A stretch of 64,000 nucleotides of DNA from Pisolithus tinctorius (taxonomy: Eukaryota > Basidiomycota > Agaricomycetes > Boletales > Pisolithaceae): the NCBI GenBank assembly GCA_024663395.1, contig JANFAH010000016.1, positions 1,240,001 through 1,304,000 on the forward strand, written 5' to 3'. Positions 23,910 through 35,583 of the stretch are shown in pieces. The notes under the pieces are model-generated. The model had not been told where the DNA came from, did no database searches, and saw nothing but the letters and a program-made list of their open reading frames with translations. The first letter of the stretch is position 1, and every line of letters begins with the position of its first letter. The position numbers and the translations under genes were made by a program.

Positions 23910-26304
23910 GCCAATCTCCCCAGATTTCCCTACTCAGCGAGATGCCAATGTCAAGTTCGCTGGTCCAATGGCACGGCGACGACATGGGTGTACATATCAG
24001 GACATGTCGGACAGCGTCACTGTGTCAAGACATTGAACAGGCCATTGCAATTTGCGGTCTCGGCCACACCTTGACTTTGCCACTTAGATAAAACCAACTG
24101 TTATAAAAACTCGAACGTGCCCCTGCAGCCCCGCTCGGGTGGCCTTCCTCACCCTGCGCGTGAGCAATCAACACTGTAGGAATCTGCGCCAGATTGCCTT
24201 ACTTGACGTCTTTGCAGTACGGGTATGTTTGGCCTGGTTTGTCTCATCGTCTTTTTCATCCGCAACGACCCTCTCGGCCCGGATCAGTACGACGCCAATG
24301 ATGCCAACTGCAATCTGACAATGGGGTAACATTATTACTTGCAAAGAAGCCCGAAGGATCTCCAGTATGGCAAACCTGATGTCTGGCAGCTCCATCCTTC
24401 GCCGAATTGTGGGATTCTGCCAGATGTTGCGTGAGTACTCGCTGCGAGAAAGCTGAATTACGGGCACAAAAGAGTCATACGCACAAATAGACGACGTGAT
24501 CCTAAAGATATCGTACCACCAAATTTCGTCCCACACACATGACATCAGGATGATTTTCGGAACGATGAAACAGTTGAGATGGACCTACGTTGCAAGTCCA
24601 ACCAGAGCGAAGGCAAGCAAGCATTTGAAAGTTCCCTGGTCGACGAACGACACTTCGACGACTTCCGCCCCCCACGTTCCCTTTGCGCCTCAGGCGGTCG
24701 TCAGGCCGAACCTATGTTCCTGGACGCTATCTCTCGTCCGGTGCTGGAAGACGGTTTGTCATTTGGGACTTTGCAGGGCCGGTTGGACAGCCAGACCAGT
24801 CACTTGACTGATGGAGTGTGGACGTCATTTTATTTCCCTTCGTGACCCCACCCCTCAAACCTCTTCCTGATGGTAGTACCCGTGTCACCTGATTGTAGAC
24901 ATCACCGACGCAGGTGGTGGATTCAACTTTGCGTACGACTTTCCTCGGCGCGAATATACGTTCGGGCGCGTAGCTTCGCAGAATGACATCGATCATAGAT
25001 TGAACATTGACGCTCTTCGTTTATTCATCATCACAGACATTTGTTAAACTTCGTCTAATCTGCACTTCTGCTCGATATAATCTCTTCCGCAGCAAGGTAC
25101 TTTCTACATAACTCCCATTTCCTTCATGTTCCTCCATGTGACGTCCACTCAACGTCCACTGGCCATCCAGAGGTGCCTGGAGGTTACATAAGCAAGTCGA
25201 TTGCAACTTTCGTGTCTCGACAACTTTTTCAATTTCACTTCTGACCTACACCTCATCCTTTCGCACACAGAGCGAGGATGCAAGCATGAAAGTTCAGGTG
25301 AGGCTACAGTCAAGCTAACGAAGAAAGCACAGACATTCCGTGTCTATTTGTCTGCTAAAAACCATATTGTTAAAGCGTCGGGTGATCAAAAGATCTTCCT
25401 TCTTCCGTCCGTACGTGGAGAACATGGTCTAATCTCGATGTTCAGTGTACAGACTGGTGTCACGGAAGTTATCTTTTGCTCAAGTTTGATGGCATGTATC
25501 ATCATTCTTTGAATATGTTGGATCGGGTATAGCCATTTGATGGCGCACTGCTGGCTTTTGAACTTGATTCTACGGTCGGTGTTGAGCGTTAATTACACAT
25601 GTGACGTATCTTTGTCACTGTCATACCTGGGTCACTGATAGGAGCCTCCCGAGCGCAGTTAAGTCCACCAGCGGACATCGGCAAATCCTGAATTTCCAGT
25701 TATATGTACTGGAAATCAACGCCTCAGAGTCCGAACACACCGTGATCTCCGTTACACTGTTTCAAATCTCTCCAATTTCTTTCATGTTTAGCTGCGAATC
25801 ACGGTTCCAGGTTATTATGCCGAAGACATTTGTTCTAGCCGCCTCTGCGACTACATGAAACACCGCGGTGATTTTTCCACGTTCTTTGCATATTTGGTCG
25901 CTTCAGAGCGCGAAGGTATTCTACCAGTTATTGTGATTGCCGTTCGGCTGCCACATGGATTTGTTCCCTTCTTGGCTTGGTAAGTGAAAGTTTTTCTGAG
26001 AGGACCACAGGATCCACGACCAAAACAATATTAGCGTCGGCCCAGATATGCACCGTATCTCATCGCAGTTCCTGTTGAACGATCCTCCAAATTTGTAAGT
26101 AACGTCTGTGTCGGAAATGTAAACACTACAGCTTGGCCAAATATCGCCGGCATCCTTTCCCCTGTCCTGGGTCTGGTTGTCACGGCCTCAGACAAGTGTC
26201 GATTATAAAATAGTCGTCGCGCTGAAATTTGAATCTTTGTGAGCCCTCTCCTTATGTTCATCTTCTCGAAGGAACTTTGTAGGTTCTCGACGCATATAAT
26301 TTTT
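23910..26304. other. Gene-poor stretch before the terpene synthase
   Basis: Some medium-sized frames occur: minus 24168..24545 (hydrophobic centre, charged tail), plus 24579..24845 and plus 25201..25512. None has a recognisable domain and I could not splice them. Confidence 0.35.
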
Positions 26305-27423
26305 ATGGCCACAGAGTTCGTATCGGGGTCACCCCTGACCTTCCTCTTACCCGATTTCCTCACCATCTGCCCATATCCCCTACGGCTGAACCCCTACCTT
26401 GATGACATACTGCATGACTCAGACAAGTGGCTTGTAGAAGTCTGCGGCTTGTCCGAGGACAGTCTGGAGAGGTCAAAGGCTGCGAAGTCTGCACTACTCA
26501 GTGCAACCTACTACCCGGACGCAGATGCCCCCCGGCTGCGCGTATGTGCTGACTGGATCGCATTGCTTTTCAACGTGGACGACTGGTTCGATGAGTACGA
26601 CTTGGGAGATGCACGAGCGCTGTGGCAAACCTGCTTGGATGTCTTTCGTGACCCGAACCTTCGGACCGAAAAGCACAGTGTCCTGATGGTTAAGTCGTAA
26701 GCCTTCCTACTCCTATTAATGCTTAACTTTGCTGAGGGTGTCCAAGATTTTTCGACCGCTTCCGCCAGACTGCTGGTCCTGGCTGTACCGAGCGGTTTAT
26801 CCATGGATTTTATTTGTTTTTCGCTGCATCTGAAAGAGAGGTTGAACGCCGCTCCAAGGGCCATATTGCGGATCTGGAGTCCTACATAGCCTACAGGCGG
26901 GACACCAGTGCATGCAAGCCCTGTTTTGCAATGATTGAGTATGCTGCTGGCATAGACTTGCCTGACGAGGTCGTCTCTCACCCGGCGATCATGGCCATGG
27001 AGGAAGCTGCTAACGACATGATAAGCTGGTCCAACGTGAGCAATCTCTTGACATTATAGACGTCAGCTACATAATAGCTTGCAGGACATCTACTCCTACA
27101 ACAAGGAGCAGGCTCGAGGCGATATCCACAATCTCGTCATGATTCTCATGTACAAACAAGGACTTGACCTTCAAGGTGCTGTGGACGAAGCCGGTGCTTA
27201 TTGGGAAGCAGCGTTGCAGCGCTTTGAGGACAACTTCACTATCCTGCCAACATGGGGCTCACCCGTCGATCAGAACGTGGCCATCTATGTCCAAGGCCTT
27301 CGGGACACGGTTATCGGCTCATTACACTGGTCATTTGATGCGGAACGTTATTTCGGCAAACAGGGCCAGCAAATTAAGAAAGATCGAATCGTCAGGTTGC
27401 TCCCGATGAAGTCTCTATTATAG
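26305..27423 (+). CDS. Class I sesquiterpene synthase
   Basis: Three exons, 26305..26696, 26747..27035 and 27085..27423, join in phase to a 339-aa protein, the normal size of a fungal sesquiterpene cyclase. Residues 92-97 are DDWFDE, the first metal-binding motif. NDIYSYNKE at 227-235 is the NSE triad (NDxxSxxKE), restored exactly by the second splice. RY in FDAERYFG near the C-terminus is the usual pyrophosphate sensor. The enzyme should ionise and cyclise farnesyl diphosphate with three Mg2+; the product cannot be read from the sequence. Start chosen at MATEFVSG; upstream Met codons in frame are less likely. No P450 or other tailoring gene lies within 10 kb on either side. Confidence 0.93.
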
Positions 27424-28528
27424 ATGTGACGTTGGAATGTAAGTCAGGAGCCATGTTCTTCCCCCGACACGTTTTGTGTACGGTCAACCTTATCGTAAAA
27501 ATCGGATAGTTTAACGTATGCTATGTAATCCAACCAATCGCTTGTCAGACCTACCAGAGATTTATAGATGAACTTCTCAGTCCTGTCACCTTGTTTACAA
27601 GGTCACTCCAGCCCGAAAATGAGACGCTTTTTTCGACATCCGCGCATCTGCCTGTCAATTGACTCCGCACGGCAAAACCCACTGGTCTTCTAGTATGTCA
27701 TTGTGGGGTACTAAGAAGCCGTACCATTACATAATTTTCTTCCGCTCCAGCCAGGGGGTTATACTATCCCCGTGACTGTGCACAGCCACGTAGGACTTAC
27801 CCTGAGCTTGTTATGTAATAAAGAACTCAAGTACTCGACTCCAATCCATCGTCGTCGCACAGGCTACAGAGGACTCCTCGGCGCTCCATTTCTCACATCA
27901 TGCGTCACCACCACATGCTAATGGAACAAATTTTTCACGGGTATCGTTCATTCTAGCGCTCTCGGCGGCCTGTATGCCCGATCCATCAGTGCTGAAACCA
28001 CCTGTCCCTCCTTTTCCCCCCTCGTTTGCGGTCTTAGGAGGGCAGGGTCCTACGATATCCCTTGCATAAATGTCCCCTCGCCTCCAGTCTTGCGTCTATT
28101 CTGCTTGTTCGCTACCAGTGGTGGTACCAGTACCCTGCTCAACAGCTTATTCCAGTTTAACGCCAAACCGCGCACTGAATGCACTAACGATTTTTGCCCC
28201 AAACCTTGATAAGCAGAGCGTGACTGCTTGTTGAATAGGACTAAGTAGTGGCTGAGTCGCCGAACTTTCCCGGCTTACCACGAACCCCCCTGAATTGTTC
28301 GAGCGGTCGAAACGTTGCGTTTCATGCCATCACTAGTGGGCCAAGTGGCGTTCCAGGGACCTGCGCCACAGCATATGACGCAGTCAAATGGTGCATTAAT
28401 AACTGGGTTGGCAAAACAAGAGTCATTGTTGGGGATTACGCAGGATCAAGCAGTTTACGAGAGCGAACATCGAAAATGGCATTCTGAATAACACCCATAA
28501 GTGGAATACCGCCCGCCGCGGCTAGATA
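27424..28528. other. Left flank of the large transposon
   Basis: Only short frames. A plus frame 28248..28487 (CINNWVGKTRVIVGDYAG) ends just before the transposon edge and could be a fragment of an interrupted gene, but I do not recognise it. Confidence 0.3.
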
Positions 28529-28975
28529 ACACAACGGATTTTGGAGAGTTAAGGACAGGTCTTAATGTAGTAGAAAATGTAAAGACTACACTTGAAAATT
28601 AATTCAACAATTTTTCGAAGGCGAAACTTGAAGTTTTCGTGAACGCCTCGATGTTTACCAATACTTCAAGTTTACGCACATGTATCGACGGCGTCAGAAC
28701 GTCAATTTGAGCTTCAAGTTTGGTAGTGGTTTGAATGTGCGTGCAAACTTCCGATTTCGTCTTCACATTGTGACTTCAACAAACCATCAAGAATGAACTA
28801 TGTTCGTGTATTGGCCAAGATTCCAAATATGCACGAACAATAAATACTCTGCCTAATTTTGAAGTTTGGGACGAGGACAAAACGTTGATTGAAATGTAAA
28901 GTATTATGTACAGTTTATATGAATTGCCCATTGGTCGCCCGCCCATCGCCCGCCAATCACCCACCCATCGCCCTC
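28529..28975 (+). repeat. Left terminal inverted repeat
   Basis: Reverse complement of 43200..43638 with scattered substitutions. The inner end (28930-28985) holds a cluster of short CGCCC-containing repeats, such as GGTCGCCCGCCCATCGCCCG. Repeated subterminal motifs of this kind are typical transposase-binding sites in CACTA elements. Confidence 0.8.
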
Positions 28976-29072
28976 TGGTCGCCCAAAATCACTATCATTT
29001 TACTTCAAGCGCCCAATTTCTGTCAACAACAGCAATGACAACCGGATTTTTATACTACGTGAAGCTCGCAGA

Positions 29073-32000
29073 TCAGTCCTGCATGAAAGAGTTAATGGAA
29101 ATATCTTGGGCGAGAGGACAAAATTGCTCACCCGACAAAGAGAGAGCACGACGATGCGATCATCTGCGACAGCCCACCTGGCAAAGTGACTGACAACCCA
29201 CGATGATTCGACGGTTTCCAAGTGGTTTGAGAGTGCGGAAGAGTACGACTTGGCGGGAAAGTGGGGGTAGGCAGCAAATGGATCTGATTCTGTAGCATGT
29301 GGCAGCAAGGAATATCGCAGTACAGCAAAGACAAATACCCCGTCATGACCATAGATATACTTGATAGTGCCAGGGACGGGCGAGCATTTGTAGTCGCCTT
29401 TTGGATAGAATAGAATAAGCGAGTTGCCATCATGAGTCGAGAACCTGCTGTACACAGTGTTGTCAAGTTTGAGGTGGGCGCGTAGGACTACATGTCGCTG
29501 TTGGGTTAGTTCAAACAAGTCCTTCGGCGTCACTACCAGCTTAGCACTGTCAGGCACTCGCGTTCCAGCGTCCAATGGGTCTCCATGGGTCTCCCAACCT
29601 CCATCTGTAGTACCGTATGCACGATCAAGAAGAAGTTTACATTCATGGATAGCAGGGGGGCAGCGAGGTCGAGACAACCAACTACGAAGTCTTCCAGCCT
29701 TCAGATATGACTGAATCATTGTTTTCTCCAGCTCTCCTGTTTGTTAGATTCAGTTTTCAAGTTCTACGGCTTAATCCGTCGATCACAAACCTGTCTGGTA
29801 GTTGGTCGGAAGATGTTGCAGCACCCCGATCAACCGCTCAAATGGAAAGCACCACCATGATTGCACGGGTCCAAAGAGTAGGAGGTAATCATATATGTGA
29901 AACGACGCGTGGTGATTGGGTCGTGCATCAAGTGTAGGATAGAGTTCCTTCAGCTTTCCAACATAGCTGGCGATATAGGCACGATATGCAGAAGCTCGCG
30001 AAGTACTCATGGTCCGAGCGCAGGCAAGATTGACGGCAGAAATGAGATCCATTGTGTGATCGAGAACGGCCTTAAGGTCTGCGCCATCATCGGAACAGTC
30101 ATTACTTGTACCCCAAAGATTGATCAACGCTAGGGGAAGATAAACCGTGATCAGTGAGCGCCATTCATCTGCCTTGATAGTGCCAGCGGACACATCGCCA
30201 AAATTGCTGGGAACAGAGCCTAACCACGATGGCGTCACGACGTCACGAATAACTTTGCGAACTTGATTCAACACGTCTGACTTGGCAAACTTGCCGGGTC
30301 GCTGCTGTAACGCAGACAAGGGCATCTGCAGCCACTGAGTATACATCGCATTAGCTGCAGGACACGTAGTAAGATCAGGAACAACTTACCCAAGCAACAA
30401 GCGCCTTGGCATAATCAGCTTTGAGAACTTTACCACTCTTCGAGGGAACACACCCTAAGCTCTGGCAAACAAATTTCAGAGGGCGAGCATTTTTGTGGAC
30501 TAGCGACTCCCGCAAGTCGGTCATGAAGGACTCGACAGCTGTGTTGTCGTCATATGATGGGACCGGTGAAACAAGAAGCTTGTGAAGCGCCGAGACTTGT
30601 GTGATCTCCTTTGTTGTCATAGACAGCGCCTCGGGGGTACCAGGGATGACCCACTTAAACTCGTAGTGAAATGCAGGAATTACGGAGTGCGCAGCGGAAG
30701 AAGTCTCTGTGGTTAACCCAAGCAGACTGCGCACATGATGTTGAACAAGGCCCTCGAGTATACAATGCATCGAATCTATGACGAGTTGGCGAGTGGGGTC
30801 CCAATATGGCAAACGCCACAGTTCTGAGTAGTGAACACCGTATTCCTTGAATATCCTGTCGCGTGCGGAAGACGTATGTGCATCCCTCCATTGCTCTGCA
30901 TATTGGCGGAGCTTGTCTTTGTCACGCGCCATCCAGTTGTTGAAGTCCGTCCGACTGTAATTTGTCTTGTGGTAGCAGCTGCAAACAGTGCAGAAGAAGT
31001 GACTCCCAATTCCAGCGAAAGTGGCAAGGTGGCGAGAGGCAGGGAGATCACAGACAACAAGGGCGATGGCACTGTGTGTAACTCGTCCGCCAGGATGATT
31101 CGCCGTTCTCGAAAAGCGAATACCAGAATCCCAAGCAGCAACTAGGTCGTTCATCAGTGGTCGTATGTAATGATTAAGATTTTCGAGTGATGGTTGTTTG
31201 GGGCCTGGAATAATGCCAGCAAGATAAAGATTTTCCGGCTTGTACCTCACATCCAAAGGCAGATTGAGACATGCCATCGAAATGATCCCAGACGACACAC
31301 TTGGTCCCTGTACACTCATACCTCCAGGGTTGAAGAAATCCACGTGAAGCGCAAATGCATATCGACCTTCATCTCCACGATCAACGAAACGCTTCCCAGG
31401 CACAGGCCCATGGAACTCTCGAAGGAACTGGGCTTCAAATGGGTTCTTCACAAAGCGTGGTTGCGAGGATGAGGCATGTAAATCGTCACATGCAGAGTCC
31501 ATCGCTGCCTCGGTATCTGGTCGAGACAGTAGTGTTGCGAGGTAGTCTTTGAAGTCGTGGTAGACAAACACTTTCTTCAGGTAAGGATTCCCCTCAGCTC
31601 GTGTATTGAGTAACGGCTCGCCACATTGCTTCTCCGGTGAAGGGAAATGAGTGCAGAAGGAAGGATAAGTGGGGACATCCGATCTGAGTGAAAAGGTGGG
31701 AGCATAGAGGCAATGGCAGCTGCAGACAGCATACGTCACTGTCTTGGCTGCGAGGTGGAACCTGGACAAGACGCCACTGATGGTCGACGGTATTTGCTTC
31801 AGCACAGTCTCATGCGAATGACTCAGTGTCCCATCCGGCTTCCGAAAGGCAAGGTATAGCAAGAGGGAAAGTCCGTTCATAATAAAGTTAGCACCCGGAG
31901 TGCCAACGCCAAAAATTATACTGCACACGACTCCTAGCAATAGTGCAACTTGGGCGATCACGTCCATTCGCTCGATTGGTGGTGAGTACTGCTTCCCTGT

Positions 32001-32841
32001 ACAATCAAACATCAGCAATGGTAAAAATCACGACATCCAGATACTCGCCTGTGTCAATCTCAACTGGATCTCGAGGCAAAGGTGTAGGCACCCGCTCATT
32101 TGCCTGGGATTGGACCTCATCCAACAACGCAGATAAAGCCTTTTTGCGTGTAGCCACCAACTCCGTGGAACGAGTAACCCGATCAATTGCTTTGCGTAGA
32201 ACGACAAGTTCATGCTGGACATCAAGAGAGCCGAGGTCTGATGAATCGAGGAGGAGCCGCTGACAGCGATGGATTTGAGATTCAATATTGCTAAGGATCT
32301 GAAGAGCTCTGATGGTGCGACGATTGCCATTCCTTGACGACTTGCAATGACCAGATACAGTGGGGGTAGTGGAAGTAACAGGCGAGTCAGGCGAGAGCTG
32401 TTCTCTCTCAAGGGCGTCTTTGGGGGGGGATGCGACGGAAGGCCCAGGGGAATGAAGGGTAAGGCGACTCAGACTACTGGCAAGATCATCTAAAGGGATT
32501 GCCTTGGGCGGGTTGCTTATCGTGCTGCTGCTTGGACCCATGGCCTGAAAATCAGCGCGGGAGTGCCACAGTTTACTGACAGTGGTACCAGGGTCCGGAC
32601 CATCATCAGTAATGGTAAGTGCAAAGAGGTGCCCAGCAACAGAGTCTACGGCATCTACGGCGCTCTGTTGGACAGGTGGTGAGTACTGGGTGGCATGTTC
32701 TTCATGAACTCGCTTCATGTGCGCTGGCATAAAACGAGCCTCCATAAGAACACCTCTTGCTTTCCCGTGGCTGTCTGTGCCACCTTTCTCGACGCATTCT
32801 TCGCAAAAACATCGTTTGAGAGTAGGGCGGGAGGCAGGCAT
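29073..32841 (-). CDS. Tnp2-type (CACTA/En-Spm-like) transposase, full length
   Basis: Exons 32841..32049, 31996..30390, 30334..29791, 29736..29132 and 29078..29073 join in phase to 1184 aa. The N-terminus has a Cys/His finger (CFCEEC..H..H). The centre is the Tnp2/Transposase_21 core: LHVDFFNPGGMS, ACLNLPLDVRYKPENLYL, GIIPGPKQPSLENLNHYIRP. A CxxC-H cluster (FFCTVCSCYH) and IDSMHCILEGL, which should carry acidic catalytic residues, follow. The C-terminal part (YDYLLLFGPVQSWWCFPFERL, then SIKYIYGHD-like sequence) completes it. The first intron uses a GC donor (ACAG/GCGAGT). The last exon is only six bases (Asp-stop). It should excise and insert the surrounding element. The family name is from memory of conserved blocks. 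Confidence 0.85.
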
Positions 32842-33725
32842 CCCTCCAATCTGGTGGTATCAACGCTAAGTGGATATCTCCAAATGTTTGAGGACGACGT
32901 ACAATGTAATCTTGGGGCTTTGAGATGAAAAGGATGTGAGCGTGGCCAACGAAATACCAGCTTTTGCAACTCATATTGCGGCAGGGCGGCGACTTTTGAA
33001 CAAGGATAAGAGTGGGAATCACTGTACAACGTACACGTCTTTGTGTGCGGCGGCGCCGTGTCATGAATCTACGATGGAACAAGGCTATTACCCCAAAATG
33101 GAACAAGTTACAAACAAAGATTGCGACGATTGCGGCAAACAGTTGACGATTAATATTACGGAGCCTAGTGATGGATCGTTGGCTGGCAAGTAGGATACGT
33201 CTTAGGACTTAATTGATCTGGTAGCATTTCAGCTGCATTAAGCGTTTCATCGCCATCTGTGCACAAGAGATTGCGACGATTGTAACGACAACATGAAACC
33301 AGTGAGCAGGAAGTAGAGTGGGCGACTTCACTGGGCATCACCAGCATATCACTCCCTACTGAATAGGTGTTCCTCAACCTGTCAGTTGCAAAGAGCAGCA
33401 AAATGCCCAACGTGTGTACACCAGTGGAACCTCACCACTCGTGACGTCCTGACAAATGTCTGCTAGTGTTCCCCTGCCCTCGATCCCGAACAGCCTGCCA
33501 ATATCGTTGCAGACCCACATGAAAGGCACGCAACCTCCGTCAGCAGCTCCCCATGCACAGATATCCTCCACCTCCAGTGGAGGTTCGTGGCCTCAAGGAA
33601 CGCCAAATGCCAATCTGGGCCCTGTCTTACCTCTAGTTTGAACGAGTTTCGGCGCAGTAATCAAGCGGGATGGATGTGATTTGTGACAGGTACCATTTTG
33701 CATGGAGAAATGAGTCAGTAGCATA

Positions 33726-34216
33726 AACCAGCCCCGATAACCCCCTTGCAAACTCGGCACGTTGGCGTAGGTGGTGGACATGGCAGTGACCGATGTAAGG
33801 GAGGCAGTATGATTTTCTTTCAAAATCATCGACATTATACGTACGACACTACACACTACCCTTCGTCGTTCAACGGCTCCCAGATTGATAGCTTGAGCTT
33901 CTATACGACTGAAGAGCAAGTATATGAGTTGTAAGTATACCAGTCCAGAGGGTGGTGGTGGTATCCGCTTACCCCTACCTGACATTCTCCTCTTCAAAGG
34001 ATGCCCTGCGGATTCTGTTGAGTGGAATACTACCCACATGCAGAAGCACTCGCATGCGTGAAGTATATCAGCGGTACCAAACTCAACGAACGCATTATCT
34101 GCTGTGATCTTGGCCTTGGATACGCGGAAGGACGACAATTTGGTCGCGGCAAAAGCGGCAGTCGAGTGCGTGACGAGTATGGAACAGATCAGGCGCAATT
34201 GGAGAGGAGGAGATAG
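33726..34216 (+). pseudogene. CBC2: Broken copy of nuclear cap-binding protein subunit 2 (CBP20)
   Basis: The RRM of CBP20 is recognisable: LSFYTTEEQVYEL, then [34 protein letters not shown], and the RGKSG tail with [18 protein letters not shown], ending at 34214-34216. CBP20 binds the m7G cap of nuclear RNA. This copy is defective. The stretch between the two blocks that normally contains the GEI..RIIMG segment is missing. The RNP1 phenylalanine in CGFCF is a TGA (about 34018-34020). The VYVGN strand before LSFY is altered. It lies inside the large transposon, so it is probably a captured gene fragment that keeps one intron-like junction. Confidence 0.75.
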
Positions 34217-35583
34217 TTCGAGGAGCATTATGCCGGCGTTCAGGAAGGACCCAGCACTGCCGTGACTGGTGGTAGAGAATGGAAAGCGACAGAGATTCCT
34301 AGTACGACCCTAAACACTCAGTCATCAGACGATGATGGCGACAGTTTTCGGGTTCTTACCATTGTCCATATCCTAATTCGAACTGCGTCGCTCAACTTTG
34401 GTGTGCCGCAGGGTCACCGTTCTCGCTTAGACGATCTGGCAGAGAGAGATGGGTAGCGAAGTCGTTTTGAACACTTGTATTACAGCTGTTTCGGGAAAGG
34501 TTTGCCATGAGAGAAAAACCTCGAAATTGCCGCCACTTCCTTGTCTTGCAGCTCGCATCTCAGAATTGAAATATCTTGCGAACCAGAACAGCTAGTGCCC
34601 TAATTCCTTCAGCTTTGCACTCCCCGGATTCGATTTCAGGGCACCGTGGCAAGAAACCCAACATTCACCATTCCGTTCTCATGCCCCAAAATTACCCCCT
34701 CGCGGACGGTGCAATCGCATTTGCTCATGTAAGGACACCTTTCTCAAGATCCGTCTTGAATAGACAAGTACATTGAGTAGTGCCAGAGTGCACAGAGGTA
34801 ATTTCATGATTACATTTACTTTTGGTAGCAACACATTCTCATAGAAATGCCAAGGGAGCGAGTCACAGCGGGGCAGAGATGACAACAATAACTTGGTGTG
34901 GGCTAGGATGACGATGATATGGACATGTCAAGATGGGGTAAGTGCTCACAACTCCTGGACAGTAGTGATCACTATAGGCAGCCACAATGACAGATTTTGA
35001 ACTTTTGATATGGTTCCGACTGTGCAACGACAACGATGGCCACGAAGATGGAGATGACGGCGGTCAATGTTGTCATGATGATAGTGATGGTCCTGGTAAT
35101 ATTGATGCTGACGATCTGTAAGGTGCGATGACTGTAGCCCAGAGGGCGTTGGTATATGTACCTATGTACCATACTTGAGTTCCGTAGACTGTCAGTTGCA
35201 CCGGTAGACACCTGAAAATTTCTCGTGATGTCGAAATGGGTTCCGTTGGGTCCTAGGTGCCCGACGCAAGGCGTCTGAATTTTCCGACCAGGTGAGCAGA
35301 GCTAGGGTGAGCTTCGCGTCCCTGTCAGCTACAGCAGTAGTCAGAGACCTACTCCTCTCTGTAGCAGCTTTCCTAGTACTGGTGATTTTTTATTATACTA
35401 CTTAATTCGAACATTCAACGATGGCTTGCTCGGATTTCAATGGTCCACATGACATTGAAGCCAACCTAGGACCGTCATCAGTGCATGCATCCGATTTCAA
35501 CCCTTCATTCAGAGCCCCATTGTTACAGTGGTCGCTGATAGATGAAATTTCGGTACCGGGGTATATAACATGACAACCTACGT
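34217..35583. other. Transposon interior without a recognisable gene
   Basis: Short frames only between the CBP20 fragment and the WD40 gene. A Cys- and His-poor, Ile/Val/Thr-rich minus frame near 35000-35190 looks like a membrane segment but is isolated. Confidence 0.3.

Noticed and set aside
26305..28528. A terpene biosynthetic gene cluster
   Set aside because: No P450, oxidoreductase, transferase or transporter gene is visible within about 10 kb on either side of the synthase.
33593..34228. Minus-strand frame of 211 codons in the transposon
   Set aside because: The plus strand shows recognisable CBP20 blocks over the same bases, so the minus frame is a shadow.
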